DNA of 62,131 nt from Candidatus Rokuibacteriota bacterium (GTDB lineage Bacteria; Methylomirabilota; Methylomirabilia; Rokubacteriales; CSP1-6): NCBI GenBank assembly GCA_003220225.1, contig QHRU01000061.1, forward strand, positions 1 through 62,131, written 5' to 3'. Within the stretch, counting starts at the first letter, position 1; each line of letters starts with the position of its first letter. Position numbers and translations under genes: made by a program. This document shows positions 1 to 9,211 of this stretch, piece by piece. The notes beneath the pieces are model-generated. The model was not told where the DNA came from. It ran no database searches and saw only the letters and a program-made list of their open reading frames with translations.

Positions 1-228
1 GTGGCGCGCTTGACTGGCCGCGTTGAGCCGGTGCCGCTGCGCCGCCCACTCGCGAATCGCGGCCCGCGACGACAGCCTGACCGTCGGGCTCGACTCGCCG
101 GGGACGATGACTTCGAGGATCCCGTCCTCGACGAAGAGCTGCGCGAACGCGTCCGCGTCCTTGCTGTCGTAGGTGTGCGAATATCGCGCGATCGCCTCCT
201 GGATGGCCAGCCTGTCTTCGACGCTCAT
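1..228 (-). CDS. SnoaL/NTF2-like protein, N-terminal part, cut by window edge
   Basis: Reading from the ATG at 228 towards base 1 gives 76 open codons beginning MSVEDRLAIQEAIARYSHTY, followed by DADAFAQLFVEDGILEV. This is the usual opening of the SnoaL-like/NTF2 fold (helix with AIxxxIARY, then DxxxFAxLFxEDG). Such small alpha+beta barrels act as isomerases, hydrolases or ligand binders, and the substrate cannot be told here. The start overlaps the stop of the upstream membrane-protein gene as ATGA, so it is very likely the last visible gene of the SDR/RidA/reductase operon. The C-terminus lies outside the window. Confidence 0.75.
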   Translation of the reverse strand, partial: MSVEDRLAIQEAIARYSHTYDSKDADAFAQLFVEDGILEVIVPGESSPTVRLSSRAAIREWAAQRHRLNAASQARH

Positions 229-617
229 CGTCGCGGTCCTTTCGTTTGAGGCCAGTGGGCGAAGGCGTCGCGGTAGACCTGGTAGGCGGTGTAGTTGAGC
301 TTGCCGCCGCCAGCCAGGTTCTCGCCGCCGCCGTAGATCGGCAAGAAGCTCAGCGCGAGCAGTGCCGACACCAGCACGATGCCTGCCACGGGTCGAGGAA
401 TGTGCGCGATGAGGACGATCGCGCTCACCAATCGTGACACCCGATGGAAGATCCACGTGTAGACGACGAGGTGGACGAGCGAGAACACCAGCACGACGCC
501 CCCGGCGGTGCCGTACGAGACGATGACGGGAAGCGGCAGCACGCCGCCGACCGCGATCATGTACCACGGGCAGGGGAAGGCCAGGATCAGGCCGAGGAAG
601 GTGACGGCTCGTATCAC
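225..617 (-). CDS. small integral membrane protein, unknown function
   Basis: 130 residues from a GTG start whose GTG overlaps the TGA of the upstream gene (GTGA at 614-617). The longer open frame upstream of this GTG overlaps the preceding gene and reads as non-biological sequence. Three to four hydrophobic segments are seen at roughly residues 4-25, 30-52, 54-72 and 76-96, followed by a short soluble tail containing NYTAYQVYRD. No family was recognised. Its position between a secreted protein and a SnoaL-like protein, with start-stop overlaps on both sides, indicates cotranslation with the operon. Confidence 0.65.
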   Translation of the reverse strand: MIRAVTFLGLILAFPCPWYMIAVGGVLPLPVIVSYGTAGGVVLVFSLVHLVVYTWIFHRVSRLVSAIVLIAHIPRPVAGIVLVSALLALSFLPIYGGGENLAGGGKLNYTAYQVYRDAFAHWPQTKGPRR

Positions 618-1066
618 TCGACGAACTTGAGCGTGGAAATCACTGCGTCGAACGTTGGATCGAGCGGCTCCCGGGGCGAATCCTGGATGATCGAGACCTG
701 GAAGATGTCGCGCCTGTTGAGCGTGGTGTAGAAGTCGAAGTGCTTGCCGAAGGCGCCGGTCAACCGTTTCAGCTGGTCCGCATACCACTGGTCGATCGAC
801 AGGCCGCTGGGATTGATATCGCGCTGAACGATGAGCTGCAGGCGGAGCGTCGGCTTTCCGACCAGTGCCCGCTCGCCCAGCAACACGCTCTCCATGGTTC
901 CCGTGGTTCGGCCGACGCCCCAGGTCGGCGGTGCCTTGACTTCGAATCCCATCGTGGCGTCGCGGAAGATTTTCCAGCCCGACGTGTCGAGAGGAGGCGG
1001 CGCCTGCGCGGACGTGACGGTCGCGGTGACGCCGAGGAGGAGGGCACCAACGAGCAATCTCACCAT
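614..1066 (-). CDS. secreted protein of about 150 aa, unknown function
   Basis: 150 residues with a clear Sec signal peptide (hydrophobic residues 3-15, probable cleavage after TVTSA-Q near residue 20). The mature part begins PPLDTSGWKIFRDATMGFEV and reads FEVKAPPTW..., the pattern of small periplasmic PsbP/DUF1795-like domains in which a phrase such as F-Y-P-x-W starts the fold; that resemblance is weak. The ATG overlaps the preceding TGA by one base (TGATG). It sits directly downstream of the secreted cytochrome/toroid protein and may work with it in the periplasm, but this is inference from position only. Confidence 0.7.
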   Translation of the reverse strand: MVRLLVGALLLGVTATVTSAQAPPPLDTSGWKIFRDATMGFEVKAPPTWGVGRTTGTMESVLLGERALVGKPTLRLQLIVQRDINPSGLSIDQWYADQLKRLTGAFGKHFDFYTTLNRRDIFQVSIIQDSPREPLDPTFDAVISTLKFVE

Positions 1067-2232
1067 CAGTCCGACGCGGTCAGCGCGAGGACGGCGAAGG
1101 TCGTCGCCGCATCGGACATGAACATCCGGCGCCAGGGCTCGCCGTCCCCCCCACCGTGTTCGCGATCACGGTTGAGCGAGTATGAGCGCCAGGCGCGATA
1201 GGTCCGAGGATCGATCTGGATGTCCTGCTGATTGGCCTTGAGCCACTGCAGACCTTTTTTCACCGCCGGATGATCGCCGGGAAGGCCGGCCTTCCGGAGC
1301 GTGTACACGATCAGCCCCGTCGCGTAGCCATCCGAGTGCGCGAGCAGCGCGGCGTCCGGCGTTCCGTGTGGCCGGAAGAGCCATTGATGGCTCCACCTCC
1401 ACGGACCGAGCGTCTGCAGGGACCAGCCGCCGTCGGTCTGTTGTCGGCTCTGGATCTCCGCGATCAGCGGCTCCTGCTGCCCCGGCGTCAGCACGTCCTT
1501 CAACCGCGTCGATGCCAGCAACAGCCACACCCGGTTGAAGAGGTTTTGCGAGGCGCGTCTCGTCTTCAAATAGCCACGCAGCTTGTCGAGGCCGGCGGTC
1601 GCGTCGGTTGCGGGGCTCGTGGAGTAGGCGGAGACGGTTCCGACGGCCAGGGCCGCGAGCGAGGCGCCATAGTACGTGGCGTCGGCGCTCTCGAATGGCT
1701 CGAGGCCGAAGTCGAGCCAGTCCCACGCTCCGTCGGGCCGTTGCGTCTCCCACAGGCGCCGCAGGGCTTTTCGGGTCGGCTCACTGGGCTCTCGCCGGTT
1801 CTGCTCGGCGTCGGCGCTCGCGAGGACCAGCGCGTTGATGACGGCTTCGGTGCCACGAGACTCCGGCTTCTTGGCTTCGTTGAAGTCGTAGAAGAGCTGA
1901 TGCGTGTCGTAGGTCTCCACGCGCCGGATGACGCCCTCGAGCAGCCGCACCTCCTGGGGCGTTGGGGTCGTCACGTGCATCGCCCGCCTCAAGGCCGGCC
2001 GTGACAGCGCGTACGGGACCGCCGTGTGACAGGAGATGCAAGGCGTCTCCCCCTGCCCGGTGCGGAGCTTCTTGGCACCGGCGAACCAGGCGTCCATCCG
2101 GTCGTCCAGATACTTCGCGGCGCCCTCCTGATTCCAGCCGCCCTGCTCGGCCGGGGCATTCTGCGGAGCGACGCCGCGGGCGCTGAGCCCCACGAGGAGG
2201 GTGGTGACGACGACGGCGAGGGCCAGCCTCAT
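1066..2232 (-). CDS. periplasmic single-haem c-type cytochrome with squalene-cyclase-like toroid repeats
   Basis: 388 residues from the ATG at 2232, two bases after the stop of the upstream reductase; the longer frame before it is a shadow. A signal peptide (residues 1-20) is followed by one c-type haem motif CISCH at residues 65-69, so haem is probably attached in the periplasm. The rest carries alpha/alpha-toroid repeats of the squalene/hopene cyclase type (RPDGAWDW, TDGGWSL, KGLQWLKANQQ). No DXDD catalytic motif of hopene cyclases is visible, so cyclase activity is doubtful. The combination suggests an electron-transfer or binding protein for hydrophobic substrates, coupled to the flavin reductase encoded just upstream; this role is inferred. 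Confidence 0.8.
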   Translation of the reverse strand: MRLALAVVVTTLLVGLSARGVAPQNAPAEQGGWNQEGAAKYLDDRMDAWFAGAKKLRTGQGETPCISCHTAVPYALSRPALRRAMHVTTPTPQEVRLLEGVIRRVETYDTHQLFYDFNEAKKPESRGTEAVINALVLASADAEQNRREPSEPTRKALRRLWETQRPDGAWDWLDFGLEPFESADATYYGASLAALAVGTVSAYSTSPATDATAGLDKLRGYLKTRRASQNLFNRVWLLLASTRLKDVLTPGQQEPLIAEIQSRQQTDGGWSLQTLGPWRWSHQWLFRPHGTPDAALLAHSDGYATGLIVYTLRKAGLPGDHPAVKKGLQWLKANQQDIQIDPRTYRAWRSYSLNRDREHGGGDGEPWRRMFMSDAATTFAVLALTASD

Positions 2233-2234
2233 CG

Positions 2235-3724
<1,490 letters not shown>

Positions 3725-3728
<4 letters not shown>

Positions 3729-4168
3729 GACGGCGGCAACACCTCGCGGGGCAGCGGCGGCAGCGCGGCCATCCCCTCGATCTCGATGAGCGCGCCGTTG
3801 GCGGCGTCGAACAGGTCGCGCACCCCGACCAGCGTCATCGCGGGGAAGTACTTGCCGAAATAGTCGCGGTACACCTCGCCGATCGGCTCGAGGTTCTTCT
3901 TGTAGTCGGCCACGTCGAGGACGTAGATGGTCAGCTTGACGAAGTCGGTCATGTCGCCGCCCGCGGCGATGACGACGGCCTGGAGGTTGGCGCAGGTCTG
4001 GCGGAACTGGGCGACGAGGTCGCCGCGGCCGACGATCCTGCCGTTGGCGTCGACCGCCACCTGGCCGGAGACGAAGACGACACGGCCGGACTTGACCTCC
4101 ATCGCGTAGGAGAAGCCGGCCGGCTTGGGCAGCGTGCGCGGCCGCACGGCGGAGATATAGTCCTTCAT
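3725..4168 (-). CDS. RidA/YjgF/UK114 family protein
   Basis: 147 residues. The sequence has the family pattern: SYAMEVKSGRVVFVSGQV (the F-x-S-G-Q motif), a central QTCANLQAVVIAAGGDMTDF and VKLTIYVLDVADY. The C-terminus contains AMTLVGVRDLFDAANGALIEIEG, with an aspartate where the classical catalytic arginine of RidA (A-R-x-x-v-x-v-x-x-L) has its neighbour, so imine deaminase activity is likely but not certain. Trimeric cytosolic enzymes of this family hydrolyse reactive imines or enamines. Its ATG overlaps the SDR stop (ATGA), and its stop overlaps the reductase start. It may deaminate or protect an intermediate of the pathway encoded here. Confidence 0.88.
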
Positions 4169-4932
4169 CGCGTCGCTCCCTTCGGCGCGGGGGCGGTGCC
4201 GTCCAGCACCACCGTCTCGCCGTTTCTCGTGTCGTCGGCCACCAGCCGCGCCGCGGCGTCTGCGACCTCCTCCGGCTCGATCAGCCGGCGGCCCGGGTTC
4301 ATCTCGGCCAGCGCCTGCACCGCGTCCTCGAACGACTTGCCCGTCTTGGCCACGATGTTACGCGCACCACTCCACACGAGGTCGGTGGCGACGAAGCCCG
4401 GACAGAGCGCGTTCACCGTCACGCCCTTGCCCGAGACCTCCGTCGCCAGCGCGCGCGTGAAGCCGACCAGCGCGTGCTTGGAGGCCGTGTAGGCGGTGAC
4501 GTAGGGCGAACCGAAGAGGCCCGCCAGCGAGGCGACGTTGATCACGCGGCCCCAGCGTCGCGCGAGCATGCCCGGCAGCACCGCGCGCGCCAGCAGATAC
4601 GGCGCGCGCACGTTGACCGCGAAGTGGCGATCCCAGAGCTCCGGCTCGGTCTTCACGAACGGCGCCGACTCGGCGATGCCCGCGTTGTTGACCAGCACGT
4701 CTACCGGGCCCAGCTCGCGCGCGGTGCGCTCGACGGCCGCGGCGACCGCGGCGGCGTCGGTGACGTCCAGCACGAGGGCGAGCGCCCCGCGGCCGGCGGC
4801 ACGCGCCGTGTCGTCCACCTGGTCGGCGGTGCGGGCGGCCACGGCCAGCGCGAGGCCGTCGGCGGCCAAGCGCAGTGCGATGGCGCGGCCTATGCCGCGG
4901 CCGGCGCCGGTGACGAGCGCGACGCGGCTCAC
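4165..4932 (-). CDS. short-chain dehydrogenase/reductase (SDR)
   Basis: 255 residues. Classical SDR: TGAGRGIGRA dinucleotide-binding motif at residues 8-17, NNAGIA near residue 87, serine in INVASLAGLFG, and the catalytic YTASKHA (Y-x-x-x-K). It is an NAD(P)(H)-dependent alcohol/ketone oxidoreductase; the substrate is unknown. The GTG start at 4932 has no Shine-Dalgarno sequence but lies six bases after a TAATAT box, so the mRNA is probably leaderless. It is the first gene of a minus-strand operon that runs through RidA, the flavin reductase, the cytochrome/toroid protein and three small genes to the window edge. Confidence 0.9.
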   Translation of the reverse strand: MSRVALVTGAGRGIGRAIALRLAADGLALAVAARTADQVDDTARAAGRGALALVLDVTDAAAVAAAVERTARELGPVDVLVNNAGIAESAPFVKTEPELWDRHFAVNVRAPYLLARAVLPGMLARRWGRVINVASLAGLFGSPYVTAYTASKHALVGFTRALATEVSGKGVTVNALCPGFVATDLVWSGARNIVAKTGKSFEDAVQALAEMNPGRRLIEPEEVADAAARLVADDTRNGETVVLDGTAPAPKGATR

Positions 4933-4938
4933 ATGCTC

Positions 4939-4944
4939 ATATTA
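4939..4944 (-). promoter_or_regulatory. -10-like TAATAT, probable leaderless promoter of the SDR operon
   Basis: TAATAT on the minus strand ends exactly six bases before the GTG start of the SDR gene. No SD sequence lies between. The spacing matches several other starts in this window. No convincing -35 hexamer was seen. Confidence 0.55.
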
Positions 4945-4973
4945 GCGCCTGACGCTGGGCTCTCGCGCCGGCG

Positions 4974-5375
4974 TCACGGGGACGCCGCAACCTGTACCTT
5001 GATCCACTCCGCGGGAGCACTGGAGACCCCGCCCTGGTGGCCTTCGGGCTTCACCTCGACCGTGGCGCCCGGCCGCAGGTCGGCCAACGTGCCCGTCAGA
5101 TTTGGCTGCTGAAGCTTGCTCCGGTCCAGCCAGATCTTCGTCCGCTCAGTGATCCTGACGTTCAAGGCGCCCGTGGTGCCGGCGACCGTGCAGGTCTTCT
5201 CCTGGGGGTTGACCGATTGAAGCTTACCGATGACGGTGTGCTTCCCCGACAGCCCCGGCGACTGCCCGATCGGAATGTACTGCTCGGTCACCATTTGCGC
5301 GGACGGCGCCGCCGCGCTGCCCCACAGGAGCGCGCTCATCCCGACCAGCGCGACGACGAGCTTCCGGACTGTCAT
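4974..5375 (-). CDS. small secreted protein, DUF5666-like
   Basis: 133 residues from the ATG at 5375, chosen because GGGGGGAG lies just before it; an in-frame GTG at 5399 that overlaps the upstream stop would add eight residues. A signal peptide ends near PSAQ (about residue 27). The mature domain reads IGKLQSVNPQEKTCTVAG, RITERTKIWLD and TLADLRPGATVEVK, a small beta-barrel pattern resembling DUF5666 (the domain repeats T-x-x-x-x-G-x-x-V-x-v). Function unknown. It follows the di-haem cytochrome gene by 20 bases and is probably cotranscribed with it. Confidence 0.7.
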   Translation of the reverse strand: MTVRKLVVALVGMSALLWGSAAAPSAQMVTEQYIPIGQSPGLSGKHTVIGKLQSVNPQEKTCTVAGTTGALNVRITERTKIWLDRSKLQQPNLTGTLADLRPGATVEVKPEGHQGGVSSAPAEWIKVQVAASP

Positions 5376-5395
5376 ATCTCCCCCCGTTGCGTCCC

Positions 5396-6748
5396 TCACT
5401 CGACGAGGAACGCTCTCGCTTTCTTCTGCTCTCGGATGGCCTCCTCCGTGTATTTCCGACCGAAGAAGTGGCTCCGGACGGCCTTGTCCGCCAGGCGTCG
5501 TGCTGCCTGGAGGTGAGCGACCGCTTCGGCGTGAAGGCCGCCGCCCCTGAGCACGCGAGTGCTGTCGTTCGTCTCGTGAACGGCGCGCGTGAGAAGGCGC
5601 GCTCTCTCCGCGGAGGACGACACCGCGAGGCTCGCCTCCAGCAGCATGATGCTTTGCCGGATGTTCTCGAGCACGTTGATGACTCGCAGGAAGGCGGCGA
5701 TCGCCACGATCTGCGTCCCGTCGAGCTCGATGCCCTTCCCCTCGGGGTCGAGCTTGGCCAGCGTGCGGCCCGCCGGGGATTTGTTGAACGCCTCGCCGTC
5801 GTAGAACCCGACCGCGCCTTCGATGGTCTCGATGGCGTTGTTGTGGAAGAACGGCCCGCTGTCCGCCGCCTCCACGAGCGGCGGAACGTTGAACGTGCCG
5901 TCCCCCGGCGTGCGGAACCCGTCATCGCGAGGAACCTTCTGGGTGGTCAGCCGAGCGGGCTGATCGGGCAGGTCCTCGACGCCCGTATTGAAGTTGGCGT
6001 TCCCGAGGCTGCCTTGGCCGAGGTTCGACGTCGCCCCGGCATTCACATGGCAGAGGTTGCATTTGCCGAGCTTCTTGTCGAGGAAGATCGCCTGGCCCCG
6101 CTTGGGCACCGTGCCCTTGAGCCGCAGGGGCAGTACCAGGTCCTCCTGCCGCCCCAGGGACAGCTGGAAGGCCTCGAGCGCGTCGAGCTCCTCGTCCGTG
6201 GGCAGGCGGAAATCGACACCGGGGATGCGGTTCAGGGTCTTCGTGAAATGCTGAATGACCGCGCCGGTCGCAAAGGACCGGAGCGATCCATCCCCCGGTG
6301 CGCCGTCTCCGGACCACCCTGTACGGGGCCCTCCGGGGCTGTTCACGGAGGTCCGCAGACCGAGCACGTGCGGGACTCCCCGCATCACGAACTTGTTCTT
6401 CAGGTCGGCGAATCCATCCAGATTTTCGAGAATGAGCCCGAACTCCCGCATCAGCGCCGGATTCTCGAAGTTCTCCTTCAAGGCCGGGATGAATTCGGCG
6501 ACGAAGAGGGGATTGTCCTTCGGCAGCGTGGCGATGAAGGCCGGGTCGATGGTGAAGTTGTTCTCCGCCGGATGGCAGGTGCCGCAGGTACGCCCGTTCC
6601 CCCCGAACGTCTCGTTGAAGAACAGGTCGCTCCCCTTCGCGATGAGCTGGCTCAAACGATCAGGGGGCGGGGAAGCGCTCTTGCAGCCGGACAACCCAAC
6701 GAGGGCGCACACGACGAAGGCGGTAGAGAATAGCTCTCGAGATCGCAT
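5396..6748 (-). CDS. di-haem cytochrome c lipoprotein, cytochrome c peroxidase-like
   Basis: 450 residues. The signal peptide ends in the lipobox LSGC, so Cys22 is probably lipidated and the protein anchored to a membrane facing the periplasm. Two CXXCH motifs are seen, CGTCH at residues 55-59 and CNLCH at 230-234, in the two-domain arrangement of bacterial di-haem peroxidases and MauG-like proteins (KRGQAIFLD-x-KLGKCNLCH, then NVPPLVEAADSGPFFHNNAIET). Peroxidase-type members reduce H2O2 with electrons from small donors; others oxidise organic or metal substrates, and this one cannot be assigned further. An SD (AAAGGAGG) precedes the ATG. Confidence 0.85.
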   Translation of the reverse strand: MRSRELFSTAFVVCALVGLSGCKSASPPPDRLSQLIAKGSDLFFNETFGGNGRTCGTCHPAENNFTIDPAFIATLPKDNPLFVAEFIPALKENFENPALMREFGLILENLDGFADLKNKFVMRGVPHVLGLRTSVNSPGGPRTGWSGDGAPGDGSLRSFATGAVIQHFTKTLNRIPGVDFRLPTDEELDALEAFQLSLGRQEDLVLPLRLKGTVPKRGQAIFLDKKLGKCNLCHVNAGATSNLGQGSLGNANFNTGVEDLPDQPARLTTQKVPRDDGFRTPGDGTFNVPPLVEAADSGPFFHNNAIETIEGAVGFYDGEAFNKSPAGRTLAKLDPEGKGIELDGTQIVAIAAFLRVINVLENIRQSIMLLEASLAVSSSAERARLLTRAVHETNDSTRVLRGGGLHAEAVAHLQAARRLADKAVRSHFFGRKYTEEAIREQKKARAFLVE

Positions 6749-6833
6749 CCGGCCTCCTTTCTCTCGTACCCCTCGACTCTACCAGTATCCGTCGCCCCCA
6801 GCAGCCACGCGGGCCAAGTTGTTTCACGCAGCC

Positions 6834-6849
6834 TGACACGGAGGTGTCA
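6834..6849. promoter_or_regulatory. TGACAC-GGAG-GTGTCA palindrome with extra half-sites
   Basis: A perfect 6-bp inverted repeat around GGAG lies about 90 bases upstream of the di-haem cytochrome start. Further GTGTCA copies occur at 6865-6870 and 6888-6893. It could be an operator array or the worn end of a mobile element; nothing else is recognisable in 6749-6976. Confidence 0.35.
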
Positions 6850-6976
6850 CGTAGTGGACCGTTTGTGTCAGCAGTTGGACAGGCGAGTGTCAGGGACTGC
6901 GCGGCGTCTTTTCGCCAGCCATCGATTCTGCCCAACGTGATTTGCCTGCTGGCTACGGGACTGAGGGGTCACTCGA

Positions 6977-7447
6977 TCACTGGTCGGCGCCGCGCGTGCG
7001 ACGGATATGTCTCACTGTCTCGGCGAACGCCTCTTCGAATGCCCCACGCTCCGCGGGGCTGCAATTGCGATGCGAGAAAGAGGTCGCTGCAGTTCCATCC
7101 CATTTACGAATCGTCGTCCACGTTTCAACGCGGAGGGTCTTCAGGCCACGGCCCATAACGATCAGACCGACGACCGACAGGAGCGGGGCGAGAAGCGGCA
7201 CGTTCGTGTTGAAGTCCGAAAAGTAGACGATGATTCCCAGGGCGAAGATTGTCACACCTCCGATTAGCCTCTCCATTGTTCCCTGCGGGCGCCCGGTTTG
7301 AGACTCGACCTCAGGACTCAGTTGCTGCAATGGCCACGCTTGGCGCCAATGGCTCACTCCGCGCGAGCCGTCCTCGATGAGGTGATCCTCGGTGAGCGTG
7401 AATTTCAGTTTCCGGCCGACGTTGTACACGCGTTCTTCCCGACTCAT
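6977..7447 (-). CDS. membrane protein with a PH-like soluble segment, unknown
   Basis: 156 residues from the ATG at 7447 (MSREERVYNVGRKLKFTLTE); the long in-frame extension upstream is compositionally non-coding. Residues 1-50 look like a short beta-rich PH-like segment (RKLKFTLTEDHLIEDGS). Two hydrophobic helices follow at about residues 59-75 and 80-95, then a soluble tail with AFEEAFAETVRHIRRTRG. Similar bacterial small membrane proteins are known only as hypotheticals. Base composition here (many A/T codons, mixed third positions) is lower in GC than the neighbours. Start choice is moderately uncertain because only a weak GGGAG is seen 12 bases upstream. Confidence 0.5.
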   Translation of the reverse strand: MSREERVYNVGRKLKFTLTEDHLIEDGSRGVSHWRQAWPLQQLSPEVESQTGRPQGTMERLIGGVTIFALGIIVYFSDFNTNVPLLAPLLSVVGLIVMGRGLKTLRVETWTTIRKWDGTAATSFSHRNCSPAERGAFEEAFAETVRHIRRTRGADQ

Positions 7448-7517
7448 CTCACATCTGCTCCCATCAAGAGCCTCTTGGACCTCGAAGGCGGCTTGGCAGC
7501 GGTGCTCCCGAGACTGG

Positions 7518-7652
7518 TTATGGTGCGTAGTCGCGGCCGCCTTCGCGGATTGTCGAGATCTTCCAGCCGTCCGGCTCCCTGACGAACACGTACTCCATTC
7601 GAATCCTACGCTGGCCGGCTTCTCCTGTTCCAGGTGAAGAGCAATACGAGGC
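7518..7652 (-). pseudogene. possible 3' remnant of an NTF2-like/DUF4440 gene
   Basis: A 44-codon open frame without a credible start reads RMEYVFVREPDGWKIS followed by TIREGGRDYAP and a stop. The 'V-x-x-x-D-G-W-K-I' phrase is typical of the last strands of NTF2-like (SnoaL/DUF4440) domains. The rest of the domain is absent; upstream it runs into a TAG and overlaps another small frame. Probably a truncated gene end; low confidence. Confidence 0.3.
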
Positions 7653-7701
7653 CTAGACTCAAGTAGGTGAGCGCGATCACGAGATGACCGGGACTCTTCA
7701 T
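7606..7701 (-). CDS. 31-aa single-pass membrane microprotein
   Basis: ATG at 7701 to TAG at 7606 encodes MKSPGHLVIALTYLSLGLVL and a short basic tail (FTWNRRSRPA). One transmembrane helix (residues 8-23) is followed by positive charges, giving an N-out/C-in prediction. It lies 27 bases after the stop of the small lipoprotein gene on the same strand, so the two may be cotranscribed. No family is recognised and no strong SD is seen. Resemblance to other one-helix assembly proteins is only by topology. Confidence 0.4.
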   Translation of the reverse strand: MKSPGHLVIALTYLSLGLVLLFTWNRRSRPA

Positions 7702-7728
7702 CTGTTCTCGCCGGCACCCTGTGACCGG

Positions 7729-7911
7729 CTACGGGCTCTCCACGCAGAACAGGAAGAACAGCGGACGCAGCTCCGTCTCGTTCGGGTTGGTGAGGCACCG
7801 CACGCGCGGCGAGGAGCCGGCGCGTGGGTGCTGTTGCGGCGGCGGCGACGACGAGGAGGCGCAGCCGACCAGCAGGACGAGCAGCGCCAGAACGAGGAGG
7901 GCTCGGGTCAC
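7729..7911 (-). CDS. small lipoprotein, 60 aa
   Basis: GTG at 7911 opens a 60-residue protein with a textbook lipoprotein signal: MTRALLVLALLVLLVGC, where Cys17 follows the lipobox LVG. The mature part has a Ser/Pro/Gln linker and then CLTNPNETELRPLFFLFCVESP, a conserved-looking hydrophobic end with two cysteines. Function unknown. The start is divergent from the acetyl-CoA hydrolase gene, 25 bases away, and a symmetrical TATGATA box lies between them, so both genes may use the same promoter core. No SD is evident, in keeping with a short or absent leader. Confidence 0.55.
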   Translation of the reverse strand: MTRALLVLALLVLLVGCASSSSPPPQQHPRAGSSPRVRCLTNPNETELRPLFFLFCVESP

Positions 7912-7918
7912 GGCGGGC

Positions 7919-7925
7919 TATGATA
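7919..7925. promoter_or_regulatory. shared bidirectional -10 (TATGATA) between divergent genes
   Basis: TATGAT on plus ends 12 bases before the acetyl-CoA hydrolase ATG; TATCAT on minus ends 8 bases before the lipoprotein GTG. The seven bases serve both directions. Confidence 0.45.
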
Positions 7926-7936
7926 CCAGCCGGCCG

Positions 7937-9211
7937 ATGCCACGCGACTTCGCCCGGCTCTCACCGCGCGCCGCCGTCGAGCGGCTCCGCCCCGGCATGA
8001 AGGTCCTCGTGCCGCCCGCCTGCGGCGAGCCCGTCACGCTGCTCGCGGAGGTCTGCGCGCAGGCCGAGCGGCTGCGCGACCTCACGCTGCTCGGCGGCAT
8101 CCACCTCGGTGATTTTCCCCACGCGCGGCCGGAGCACGCGGCGCTGGGCGCGGCCACGTGGCACATGTCGCCGCGGCTGGAGGACGCGCGGCGGCGCGGG
8201 CGCGTGGAGTTCGTCCCCGTGCGCTACTTCGACGTCGTCACGGAGTTCGCGCGCGGCGGCCACTGGGCGCCCGACTGCGTGCTCGTGCACACGGCGCCGC
8301 CCGACGCCGGGGGCTACCTCTCGCTGGGCGTCGCCGTCGGCGTGTCGCTGCCGGCGGCGCGCACGGCGCCGCTGGTGATCGCGCAGGTCAATCCCCGCAT
8401 GCCGCGCACGCGTGGCAACTGCTGGCTGCACCGGAGCCAGGTCGACGCGTGGGTCGACGTCGACGAGCCGCTCGTCGAGTACCCGCCGCCCACTGTGGGC
8501 GAGGTCGAGCGCGCGGTCGGCCGGCACGTGGCGGCCCTCGTGCCCGACGGCGCCGCCGTCCAGGTCGGGGTGGGCGGCATCCCGCAGGCCGTGCTGGAGG
8601 CGCTCGACGGTCACCGCGACCTCGCGCTGCACTCGCTGCTCGTCGACGCCGCCGTCGGGCTCGTCGAGCGCGGCGTGGTGACGTGCGCGGCCAAGCGCCT
8701 GCACCGCGGGCGCATGGACGTGGCCGAGGCCATGGGCACGCGCCGGCTCTTCGACTTCCTGCGCGACAACGACCGCGTCAACATGGAGTCCTCCGAGTTC
8801 GTCCACGATCCAGAGATCGTCGCGCGGCTCGATCGGTTCGTCTCGATCAACTCCGCGCTCGAGATCGATCTCACGGGGCAGGTGACGGCGGAGAGCCTCG
8901 GCGGGAGGCAGGTGGCGGGCATCGGCGGCCAGTTCGACTTCGTGCTCGGCGCCTCGCGCTCGCGCGGCGGCGCCTCGATCATCGCGCTGCCGTCGACCGG
9001 GCGCGACGGAAGCGTCTCCCGGATCGTGCCGCGGCTGGCGGCCGGCGCCGCGGTGACGACGCCGCGGTTCCTCGCGGACTGGGTGGTGACGGAGCACGGG
9101 GCGGCGAAGCTGAAGGGGCGGGGAGAGCGGGAGCGGGCCGCGGCCCTGATCGCCGTGGCCCACCCGCGGTTTCGGGAGGAGCTGGAACGTGCGGCGGCTA
9201 CTGCTTGTTAG
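7937..9211 (+). CDS. acetyl-CoA hydrolase/CoA-transferase family protein
   Basis: 424 residues from the ATG at 7937; the longer frame upstream crosses the lipoprotein gene. Both halves of the class I/4-hydroxybutyrate CoA-transferase family are visible: N-terminal LRPGMKVLVPPACGEPVTLL and LVIAQVNPRMPRTRGNCW, and C-terminal GVGGIPQAVLEAL, MESSEFVHDP, INSALEIDLTGQV and GGRQVAGIGGQFDF. Members move CoA between acyl-CoA and free acids or hydrolyse acetyl-CoA, through a covalent glutamyl-CoA intermediate. The exact acyl group is unknown. Its 3' end overlaps the end of the convergent selenoprotein gene by 14 bases. Confidence 0.88.
   Translation: MPRDFARLSPRAAVERLRPGMKVLVPPACGEPVTLLAEVCAQAERLRDLTLLGGIHLGDFPHARPEHAALGAATWHMSPRLEDARRRGRVEFVPVRYFDVVTEFARGGHWAPDCVLVHTAPPDAGGYLSLGVAVGVSLPAARTAPLVIAQVNPRMPRTRGNCWLHRSQVDAWVDVDEPLVEYPPPTVGEVERAVGRHVAALVPDGAAVQVGVGGIPQAVLEALDGHRDLALHSLLVDAAVGLVERGVVTCAAKRLHRGRMDVAEAMGTRRLFDFLRDNDRVNMESSEFVHDPEIVARLDRFVSINSALEIDLTGQVTAESLGGRQVAGIGGQFDFVLGASRSRGGASIIALPSTGRDGSVSRIVPRLAAGAAVTTPRFLADWVVTEHGAAKLKGRGERERAAALIAVAHPRFREELERAAATAC

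Noticed and set aside
1-249. 82-residue plus-strand frame at the window start
   Set aside because: Shadow of the minus-strand SnoaL-like gene; composition is non-biological and the minus frame has clear family motifs.
7590-7612. TTCGAATCC resembling a tRNA T-loop
   Set aside because: No acceptor, D-arm or anticodon stem could be paired around it.
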